Shown here: positions 6,860-12,551 of the stretch, piece by piece | Layout of the letters: every line of letters begins with the position of its first letter | Numbering within the stretch: position 1 is the first letter of the stretch | Origin: JAFGMQ01 sp036733345 | GTDB lineage: Bacteria > Desulfobacterota > DSM-4660 > Desulfatiglandales > Desulfatiglandaceae | Direction of reading: 5' to 3' | DNA length: 12,551 bases | Assembly: GCA_036733345.1 (NCBI GenBank) | Contig: DAINAR010000072.1 | Coordinates: 1 to 12,551 of the forward strand | Translations under genes and position numbers: made by a program | The notes under the pieces: generated by a model | The model's database searches: none | What the model was told of the DNA's origin: nothing | Seen by the model: only the letters and a program-made list of their open reading frames with translations

Positions 6860-7699
6860 TTATTCAGTGAATCTTATTTCCAGACTTTCAGACTGCATGC
6901 CTACAATCTGCAAATCCGGGCTCTTTATCCTGCTTATCTTTTCAGCCAGTTCCTCAAGCAATCCTTTGTACCTGACCTCAATCAGCGCGTGTCCGGACTG
7001 AAAATTCTTAACCTGGATATCACTCAACCCCGGGACACCCTGCAGGCTCTTTTTGAATTTTGACAGGCCGGTAAAGGAAACATCTGTTATACTCAATTCA
7101 TATATACCGGCCTGAGAAACACCTTCATCCCTCTGCGAGAGCAATGCCTGGCTCATTTCTTCACACAGTTCCCGGGTAGCGTCTTCAAGCTGCTGGAATG
7201 CCTCAGCACCTGAAGGAGGACGTGTGCTGTATCCTGAATAAAGAACCTTTCCCGTATCGGCCTCAAATGCCTTAAGACGGATCTCATTTGAGAAAAACCG
7301 TGTGGATCTGCCTAAAATACTCCTTCTGTCAACAAATGTCCGTCTTACATCCCCCTGAACAAGGATATCTGCCCCGACATTTCCTGCGATCCTGCCCGCC
7401 GCTGAGGGATCATCCTTCCTGAGAAAAGCCTCAAGCTCATTTCTTCGGCTGACCTGGCCAGCATCAACAGGCTGAAAACCTTTGTCAAGAAGGCATCTCT
7501 CTATCTGATTCTCTGCATTCCGATTACCTTCCAGTTCTACCCCTAAAAAAGTACTGCTCACCTCAGCACTGTATATTATAACCATGACCTTTAATTTTGA
7601 CCTTTTCAGGGGCTTTTGTTCAGCAACTGCAGAAAAGGGCAGACAGAATAAAAACAAAAAAATGACTGTAAGAAAAATTAACCAGTATCTGGTTCTCAT
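6860..7699 (-). CDS. Exported CsgG/LpoB-like envelope protein
   Basis: From the ATG at 7699 the product is 279 residues. It begins MRTRYW, then a hydrophobic segment ending FSAVAEQ, which is a standard signal peptide with no lipobox cysteine. The mature N-terminal part (to about residue 180) has an alpha/beta pattern seen in CsgG and LpoB-type proteins: a distinct-chain lookup region followed by IAGNVGADILVQGDV and LKAFEADTGKVLYSG. The C-terminal 80 residues look like a separate small alpha/beta domain (ITDVSFTGLSKFKKSLQG onward). A longer TTG start at 7711 would add four residues, but it has no Shine-Dalgarno, whereas GGATG precedes the ATG. The gene lies 25 bp downstream of the CsgG-family gene and is surely in its operon. 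Its function is unknown; a periplasmic or outer-membrane partner role is inferred. Confidence 0.8.
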   Translation of the reverse strand: MRTRYWLIFLTVIFLFLFCLPFSAVAEQKPLKRSKLKVMVIIYSAEVSSTFLGVELEGNRNAENQIERCLLDKGFQPVDAGQVSRRNELEAFLRKDDPSAAGRIAGNVGADILVQGDVRRTFVDRRSILGRSTRFFSNEIRLKAFEADTGKVLYSGYSTRPPSGAEAFQQLEDATRELCEEMSQALLSQRDEGVSQAGIYELSITDVSFTGLSKFKKSLQGVPGLSDIQVKNFQSGHALIEVRYKGLLEELAEKISRIKSPDLQIVGMQSESLEIRFTE

Positions 7700-7724
7700 A
7701 TTTTCATCCAATCGCCGGCAATCA

Positions 7725-8645
7725 TCACGGCAGGGCCACTGTCATTCCTTTTGCAATATTACTCCCGCTAATCACTTTGCAGATGGCGATTTTTTCTTTA
7801 ACAGTCGCCACTTTAATGCTGCCAGCTTTCTCAAGGCTTTGATCCAGCACTTCTCCAGTGTCAGGGTCCCTCAAGACTTCTGCTTTTCCCACATTAAATG
7901 TCTGGCCCACACTGACGCCTTCTCTTTCTCCCCGGTTTATATAGATTTTGTCCCCCTTGACTAAAATAACGGTACCTGACCAGGGTATACTCTCCAGCTG
8001 AGATACCATAAAATCTACGCCCTCATCAACGGCCGCTTCCATGGCTTTCCCGGCATTGGTCTTTTTAAAGCCCCCCACATCACCACTGAACCCTCCTCTC
8101 GAGAGTCCTATCGAAAGACCTTTTTTGGTAACCTTGCCGTAACACTTCTTGGAGGCCATTACCTGACCGGTACTTGAGTCAACAATATACATAACCACAT
8201 TTATCTCGGCCTCACTTCCTCCACCTCCGATTCTGAAGCCTTTGAAGCCGATTCCGCCCCCACCGCCCTGAGTCGCATCAGAAAAATGTGTAATATCTCC
8301 CTTAACCAGCAACTGGGCCGGCGTCATCTGGCCTGTAACTACCTTCTTGCCGCCACCGGCAGCCCTTCCGCTTGAGGCAAAGTCCTGCTCTGCCATAGCC
8401 TCACGCCTCATATCCTTTTCGCCCAATACAATAAATCTTCCAGTCTGATTCAAACTGTCAGTAAGCACCGCACCCCATGCATCTCCAAGATCCCACTGGC
8501 CTCTCCAGTTTGACTTGTTTTCAAATTTGGCCACACTTATGGAATAGCGAAGGCCACCTTCAGCAGCAATACACTGAACACAAGGTACTGTGACCAGGCA
8601 AAAAAGAACCGCTAAACCGGATATTATTCCCAGACATTTTTTCAT
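7725..8645 (-). CDS. CsgG/HfaB-family outer-membrane assembly protein with FlgT-like C-terminus
   Basis: The protein has 306 residues. Residues 1-28 form a signal peptide (cleavage probably near CIAA-EGG). C22 and C25 do not fit a lipobox, unlike lipidated Escherichia coli CsgG. Residues about 33-218 are CsgG-like: VAKFENKS, LTDSLNQTGRFIVLGEKD, LLVKGDITHF, VVMYIVDSSTGQVM, and a final helix region (GKAMEAAVDEGVDFMVSQLE). Glycine-rich stretches at about 97-100 and 127-143 interrupt it. Residues about 222-306 resemble the FlgT C-terminal domain (GTVILVKGDKIYINRGEREGV). Relatives form outer-membrane export pores for curli or holdfast proteins, but many CsgG-family proteins of this type have no known substrate. 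No curli-type subunit gene is in the window. An AAGGAGGAG ribosome-binding site lies at 8649-8657, and a strong promoter lies at 8828-8856. Confidence 0.88.
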   Translation of the reverse strand: MKKCLGIISGLAVLFCLVTVPCVQCIAAEGGLRYSISVAKFENKSNWRGQWDLGDAWGAVLTDSLNQTGRFIVLGEKDMRREAMAEQDFASSGRAAGGGKKVVTGQMTPAQLLVKGDITHFSDATQGGGGGIGFKGFRIGGGGSEAEINVVMYIVDSSTGQVMASKKCYGKVTKKGLSIGLSRGGFSGDVGGFKKTNAGKAMEAAVDEGVDFMVSQLESIPWSGTVILVKGDKIYINRGEREGVSVGQTFNVGKAEVLRDPDTGEVLDQSLEKAGSIKVATVKEKIAICKVISGSNIAKGMTVALP

Positions 8646-8827
8646 TTTCTCCTCCTTGTTGAGTCAATATTTTTATAACCACATCATTGTGGCATTTTTT
8701 TACTACTCATTTAGCCTGACTAAAAAATGACATTTATCTGGTTACATTTAAGAAGTTACAGACAATAAAATCCAGGCCGGGATTATACATTTCAAAACCC
8801 TTTTAGAAACCCACCGGATGGTATAGA

Positions 8828-8856
8828 TTAATAGAGTAAAAAGAAGGTATTGTCAA
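8828..8856 (-). promoter_or_regulatory. Sigma70-type promoter of the CsgG-family operon
   Basis: On the minus strand TTGACA (8856-8851) and TATTAA (8833-8828) are separated by exactly 17 bp. The start of transcription would fall near 8820, giving a 5' leader of about 175 nt before the CsgG-family gene. It sits about 30 bp past the stop of the histidine kinase gene, so the envelope operon can be transcribed independently of the kinase operon. Confidence 0.65.
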
Positions 8857-8885
8857 TGCCTGCCATTTTAATTAGATAATGAAAC

Positions 8886-10832
8886 TCATAAAACCCTCTC
8901 AGGAAGCAAAATAGAAAACGTCGTACCCTGACCTGGCTTAGACTCAAACGAGAGCTCTCCGCCATGTTCACTGATGATTTTCTGTGTTACAGGCAACCCA
9001 AGGCCTGTTCCCCTGTAACCCTTTGTGGTAAAAAAATCGGCAAAAAGCCTTTTCTGGGTATCCTCATCCATACCTGTTCCATTATCCGATACAATAAATC
9101 TGACACCGCCTACTTCCGGTCTTTCAGTCCTGATTTTCACAATTCCCTTTCCGCTGACGATACCCTCGAGAGTACAGGCATCAATGGCATTAGTGATCAG
9201 ATTTAATAAACAGCTGTGTATCGCTGTCTCGTCCATGGCTACTCTGCCCAGTCCTTCTTTCAGATCGTGTTCTATTTTAACTCCTGAAAGTTTAGCCCTT
9301 TCTTCCATCAAGTCGATAAGTTCCTTCACAAGGGCATTTGGATCAACCAGCTGGTATTTTGGTTTCCTTTCCCTGGAATAGATCAGCATATCCATAACAA
9401 TAGTGCCTATCTGGTCTATATTCTTCCTGATCATATCCCAGCCTTTCCCTACCAGTTCTAAATCATTTTTGGCAATGGCCGAATTAAGCACATACGCACC
9501 ACCCTGTAGTCCTGTCAGAATATTCTTAATATAATGTGCAAGTCCTGCCATTGTGCTTCCCACCGCCGCCATACGTTCAGCCTTCTCCTTTTCTTTCTGA
9601 AGCCTGTAGATTTCACGCAGATCCTGAATAAAAACAACACTCCCAACCTCTTTTCCTGCTTCATAGATAAGTGTGCCTGAAAGTCTTACGGGAATTATTT
9701 CCCTTGCTTTGTTCAGGTGATCCGCATCCATATTAATAATTTTGCCTTCAGGGCCAAACTTATTGCCGTAAAAAGCCTCTCTTATATCCTTAGCGGTTTT
9801 CTCTGAAAGTATTTCCCGATATCTGACACGTCCTATAATTTCTTCGGGCTGATATCCCAGGATTTCCATAGCGCCCCGGTTAAAAACAGTAATCTTCCCC
9901 TTTTTATCGGTTGCAATAATGCCATCAATAGAGTTTTGAATCAGATTTTGAACAAAAGACTCTCGCCTTTTGATTTCCTGAGTCATTTTAACCCGTTCTG
10001 TAAAATCCTGATAACTGACTATTGCTCCCTGTATGTTACCGGCTTCGTCTTTGATTGGCGCTGCGTTTATATAAAGATAAGCTCCTCCCTCTCCGAGATT
10101 GGGAACAAAAAATTCAGATTCATACCCATCTTCTACAACAGATGATTTGTGCAGGTTCATGGCACTGATTACTTTATCCATTCTCTCCGCGTCGTTATCG
10201 ATGATTACATCAGCCAGAAGAGGCTTCCTGTGATCATAAAATGGTTCCCACTGCCTGTCTGTTCCTATCATCTCCTCACTACGAAAACCCGTCAGCTTTT
10301 CGCATGCCTTGTTCCAGTAAATAATCCGGTGGTCTTTGTTCAGGACAAACATTGGGGCCGGTGAACCATATATGATACCTTCTGCGGTTTTTTTCTGTCT
10401 TTCCGTCTCCAGCTTCGAGGCCTTTAATTCCTTTGTTCGATCCTCTACGTCCTTTTCCAGCTTCTTTGAATATGTATCTTCAAATTTATCAGGCTTATCT
10501 GACAGTATAAGATTTAAAAAAAACCTGGCCGAAGTACTGTTAATAAATTTTACATTATATGGCTTTTCACGCTCAATGAGCCTGCTTAATTCCGGGTCTC
10601 CGGTCAGATCAATAAGGAAGTCCAGATCTTTAATGGAGAAAATATCGTGATAATCAGCAGTAGTAATGATATTCAATGACAGGGCTCTTTCTATGGCCGG
10701 AGCTTGAGGATTTATATCAGCAATAATCAGAATATTAATATTATGTTTCTGTTGGGATTCTTCAAACAGTAAATCCAGCAATTTTATGCATCCATGTCCG
10801 CCTCCGATTATTGCAATATTCGTCTTTTTCAT
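8886..10832 (-). CDS. Sensor histidine kinase with N-terminal Rossmann-like domain and two PAS domains
   Basis: The protein has 648 residues and no membrane segment, so it should be cytoplasmic. Residues 1-115 look like a Rossmann nucleotide-binding fold: beta strand NIAIIGGGHG (5-14), an acidic strand end (IIADI), then LDFLIDLTG. A coiled coil (about 117-150) leads to PAS 1 (about 152-280) and PAS 2 (about 290-405). The HisKA domain carries the phosphoacceptor H433 in GLAHYIKN. The ATPase domain has the N box (N548 in NLITNAIDA), G1 (DNGTG, 583-587) and G2 (GTGLGL, 608-613). The kinase appears complete. Its ATG overlaps the response regulator stop as ATGA, which indicates translational coupling and a cognate pair. 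The Rossmann domain suggests sensing of a dinucleotide or redox state, but the ligand is inferred only. Confidence 0.93.
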   Translation of the reverse strand: MKKTNIAIIGGGHGCIKLLDLLFEESQQKHNINILIIADINPQAPAIERALSLNIITTADYHDIFSIKDLDFLIDLTGDPELSRLIEREKPYNVKFINSTSARFFLNLILSDKPDKFEDTYSKKLEKDVEDRTKELKASKLETERQKKTAEGIIYGSPAPMFVLNKDHRIIYWNKACEKLTGFRSEEMIGTDRQWEPFYDHRKPLLADVIIDNDAERMDKVISAMNLHKSSVVEDGYESEFFVPNLGEGGAYLYINAAPIKDEAGNIQGAIVSYQDFTERVKMTQEIKRRESFVQNLIQNSIDGIIATDKKGKITVFNRGAMEILGYQPEEIIGRVRYREILSEKTAKDIREAFYGNKFGPEGKIINMDADHLNKAREIIPVRLSGTLIYEAGKEVGSVVFIQDLREIYRLQKEKEKAERMAAVGSTMAGLAHYIKNILTGLQGGAYVLNSAIAKNDLELVGKGWDMIRKNIDQIGTIVMDMLIYSRERKPKYQLVDPNALVKELIDLMEERAKLSGVKIEHDLKEGLGRVAMDETAIHSCLLNLITNAIDACTLEGIVSGKGIVKIRTERPEVGGVRFIVSDNGTGMDEDTQKRLFADFFTTKGYRGTGLGLPVTQKIISEHGGELSFESKPGQGTTFSILLPERVL

Positions 10833-11272
10833 AATTTCAACACTTTTTTCAGCATCCTGATTACCTTCTGCGGATCCAACGGCTTCTCAAGAAAGCCTTC
10901 ATGCCTTAGCAATCCGCCATCCTTATCTCCATTTAAGCTCCTGTCAAAAAAAGACCTCAGGTCAATCCCGGTTTCAGCAGAGACACCTGTAACCATAATT
11001 ACAGGAATCATTTTGAGATTATTATCCTTTTTTAGATCTTCCAGCATAGAAATGCCGCTTTTCTGTGGCATCATCAAATCAAGAAGTACGAGATCAGGGT
11101 TTTCTGATTTTACTTTCTCAAGGCCTATCTGTCCGTTGGGTGCGTCAATTGTACTGAATCCGTTATCCTGAAGCAGAGTGGACAGGAAAAGCACGATGTC
11201 AGGGTCATCATCTACAATCAATATCTTTTTTGATATATTTAAAGCTCCATCGTTAATCATTACAGTAATCAC
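10829..11272 (-). CDS. Receiver-only response regulator (CheY-like)
   Basis: This 147-residue protein is a single receiver domain with no output domain. The acidic pocket is DDD (21-23), the phosphoacceptor is D65 in LLDLMMP, the switch Thr is T95 in MVTG, and the conserved Lys is K130 in EKP. The stretch between T95 and K130 is 34 residues, longer than the roughly 20 usual in CheY-like proteins, and is rich in charged residues and glycine (FFDRSLNGDKDGG). The start is GTG at 11272, preceded by GAGAGGGGG. An ATG four codons further in (11260) is less well placed relative to this site. The stop overlaps the kinase ATG. Output is likely by protein-protein contact or phosphorelay, since there is no DNA-binding domain. 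Confidence 0.92.
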   Translation of the reverse strand: MITVMINDGALNISKKILIVDDDPDIVLFLSTLLQDNGFSTIDAPNGQIGLEKVKSENPDLVLLDLMMPQKSGISMLEDLKKDNNLKMIPVIMVTGVSAETGIDLRSFFDRSLNGDKDGGLLRHEGFLEKPLDPQKVIRMLKKVLKL

Positions 11273-11340
11273 GGCCCCCTCTCAGTAATTAAACAGACCC
11301 TGGATATGCCAGTTTAAAATGATAGTTAAACAGATGTTGA

Positions 11341-12033
11341 CTAAATAAGGCCTGGGTTTCTCTCCTTCTGAATCCTTTTCAAGGCCTGCCAGAGCCTCTC
11401 CACCTGGATTCTGGTCTCATCGAGAGCCCCCTCATTATTTATTACAAAGTCGGCATACCTGAGCTTTTCTTCTATTGGAACCTGAGCCTTTAGAATGTTT
11501 TCGGCATCTTCTAAACTTATTTTATCCCTGACAACCAGACGCCTTATCTGACTTGCCCTTGATATATAAACTACAATGACCTTTTGAAAAAGCCCCTGAA
11601 GGCCTATTTCAATCATCAGCGGCATAACCCCATGAACAATTGCGCCGGGACAATTCTGACTTATATCATTCAGCCTGTTTTCAAACTCCTCAAAAATCAA
11701 TGGGTGTGTAATGCTCTCAAGAACCTTCCTTTTACCGGGATTCCCGAATACGATGGCTGATATTTTTTTCCTGTCAAGACATCTGTCTTCCTGAAGGACA
11801 TTTTTTCCAAAATATTCAACTATTTTTTCCCATGCCGGTTTACCGGGTTCAACTACCTGCCTGGCAAGGATATCAAAATCAATAATCTCTGATCCAAGTA
11901 CTCTAAGTATTTCAGCTACGGCAGTCTTTCCTGTAGCAATACCTCCGGTCAAACCTGCAAGTAAAAAACGGTTGCTTTCCCGCTGGACCTTCAGTCGTTT
12001 ATAGCATTCCAAAGACATTGAAGATTCAATCAT
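11341..12033 (-). CDS. coaE: Dephospho-CoA kinase
   Basis: CoaE phosphorylates the 3' hydroxyl of dephospho-CoA, the last step of coenzyme A synthesis, in the cytoplasm. Walker A GLTGGIATGKT lies at residues 27-37 of the chosen product. Downstream are IIDFDILARQVV (substrate-binding aspartate region), THPLI, and a lid segment QIRRLVVRDKISLEDAENILKAQ followed by YADFVINNEG, all typical of the family. A TTG at 12060 would give 239 residues, but I chose the ATG at 12033 (230 residues) because AAGGA sits about four bases upstream of it. Either way it has an N-terminal extension of about 25 residues before the usual start. The common VPLLFE motif reads VMPLMIE here. The response regulator gene begins 68 bp downstream on the same strand. 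Confidence 0.95.
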   Translation of the reverse strand: MIESSMSLECYKRLKVQRESNRFLLAGLTGGIATGKTAVAEILRVLGSEIIDFDILARQVVEPGKPAWEKIVEYFGKNVLQEDRCLDRKKISAIVFGNPGKRKVLESITHPLIFEEFENRLNDISQNCPGAIVHGVMPLMIEIGLQGLFQKVIVVYISRASQIRRLVVRDKISLEDAENILKAQVPIEEKLRYADFVINNEGALDETRIQVERLWQALKRIQKERNPGLI

Positions 12034-12073
12034 AATATCCTTCTCAATTCTGATCGACAAAAAATGAACTATT

Positions 12074-12134
12074 CCGCCCCAGGAAGCGGGGGCTTGTCCG
12101 CCGTGTTTATGGCGGGCTTGTCTGCCTCCGGCAG
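12074..12134. repeat. Cluster of GC-rich hairpins and a 24-bp-spaced direct repeat
   Basis: GGGCTTGTCCGCC (12090-12102) and GGGCTTGTCTGCC (12114-12126) are near-identical direct repeats 24 bp apart. Three short inverted repeats overlap them: GCCCC/GGGGC (12076-12093), CCGCC/GGCGG (12098-12115) and CTGCC/GGCAG (12122-12134). The block is much more GC-rich than its surroundings, which is typical of a dispersed palindromic intergenic element. It lies in the leader of coaE. Confidence 0.6.
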
Positions 12135-12188
12135 ATTTAACCCTTAGAGATCAAAAAACAATATTCAAATGTTATTCAAAGAATTAAT

Positions 12189-12203
12189 CCCGCCTGTAGC
12201 GGG
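12189..12203. repeat. GC-rich inverted repeat
   Basis: CCCGC and GCGGG pair around a five-base loop (CTGTA), with AATT-containing flanks that extend the symmetry imperfectly. No T-run follows on either strand. It resembles the hairpin at 118-130 in sequence. Confidence 0.5.
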
Positions 12204-12253
12204 GAATTTATAGCTGGTAAATGTGTATATTCAGAATAACACAGTCAGGCATA

Positions 12254-12278
12254 GACAGTCATTCTGTCAAGTATAACA
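12254..12278 (-). promoter_or_regulatory. Candidate extended -10 promoter with adjacent palindrome, upstream of coaE
   Basis: On the minus strand TGTTATACT (12278-12270) matches an extended -10 element (TG, one base, TATACT). No good -35 hexamer is present at 17 bp. Immediately downstream is the palindrome GACAG-N5-CTGTC (12254-12268), covering the expected transcription start, a position typical of an operator. The 7-bp sequence ACAGTCA occurs twice here (12241-12247 and 12255-12261). It would give a leader of about 230 nt before coaE. This is a composition-based suggestion only. Confidence 0.3.
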
Positions 12279-12551
12279 GTTTTGAAAAAGTAACTTTACA
12301 ATTATCGGTTGATTATTAGCAGTCATATAGAGAGATATCAAGATGAATTTTCCTTCCTGATTTGGTGCAGGCATATGGACAGGGATTTTACTGAACCATC
12401 AGCGAAATAAGAAGTAACCTTCGGGAGATCAGCCGCGGGATAGCAATATCTTTTTCAAGTGACAGGGGCTGATACTTTGTCTATTATAAAGAAAACATAT
12501 AGTTAAAGGCGTAAAACATACTAAATACTGCACTGGCCCTGAAATGCCATC
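12279..12551. other. Non-coding stretch with no recognised feature
   Basis: No ORF longer than about 35 codons with a ribosome-binding site, and no tRNA, tandem repeat or strong hairpin, was found on either strand. The right-hand neighbour gene, if any, starts outside the window. Confidence 0.6.

Noticed and set aside
8679..8700. Hairpin CCACA-TCAT-TGTGG followed by a T-run, like a plus-strand intrinsic terminator
   Set aside because: The stem is only 5 bp and no plus-strand gene lies upstream to be terminated. It is inside the minus-strand leader of the CsgG-family gene.
11273..11340. Sigma54 or sigma70 promoter for the response regulator/kinase pair in the short gap after coaE
   Set aside because: A TGGCATATCC sequence and AT-rich hexamers are present, but no pair of elements has acceptable sequence and spacing.
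12300..12450. A 35-codon minus-strand ORF starting MPAPNQEGK
   Set aside because: It has no Shine-Dalgarno and no recognisable sequence, and it ends in the candidate promoter region.

Overview
The window looks like chromosomal DNA from a Gram-negative bacterium with an outer membrane, most likely a Desulfobacterota (deltaproteobacterial) lineage. The AT-leaning composition, the CsgG-type envelope proteins, the PAS-rich histidine kinase with its receiver partner, and the intergenic GC-rich hairpins and heptanucleotide arrays all fit, but this assignment is inference. No phage, transposase, CRISPR, rRNA or tRNA was seen. Almost every gene lies on the minus strand. The one exception is a small plus-strand pair at 6473-6836.

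Read in the direction of minus-strand transcription (high to low coordinates), the layout is as follows. A non-coding stretch (about 12061-12551) carries GC-rich hairpins and a candidate promoter. It is followed by coaE (dephospho-CoA kinase), then a receiver-only response regulator whose stop overlaps the start of a sensor histidine kinase. The kinase has an unusual N-terminal Rossmann-like domain. A strong sigma70-type promoter just after the kinase drives a two-gene envelope operon: a CsgG-family protein and a smaller exported protein of related type. Convergent to this operon is the plus-strand pair: a 32-codon ORF with a very good Shine-Dalgarno sequence that overlaps a 93-residue unknown protein. 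Divergent from that pair is a full-length ABC-F ATPase.

After the ABC-F gene come about 400 bp filled by two different 7-bp tandem arrays. Next is a 964-residue protein that fuses an MrfA/YprA-type DEAD/DEAH helicase (DUF1998 and zinc-type cysteine cluster) to an MrfB/YprB-type DEDDy exonuclease. A ComF-family phosphoribosyltransferase-like gene follows closely. A shorter, degenerate copy of the same two-part heptad arrangement, with a GC hairpin in the middle, lies beyond comF at 83-168. The left edge may hold the first nine codons of another minus-strand gene.

The strongest leads are (1) the single-chain helicase-nuclease version of the Bacillus mrfAB repair pair, whose UUG start lies directly against a heptad array with no Shine-Dalgarno sequence; (2) the composite heptad-repeat element, present twice with the same internal order; and (3) the Rossmann-domain histidine kinase. 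The repeat and fusion architectures are read directly from the sequence. Their biological roles are inferred.
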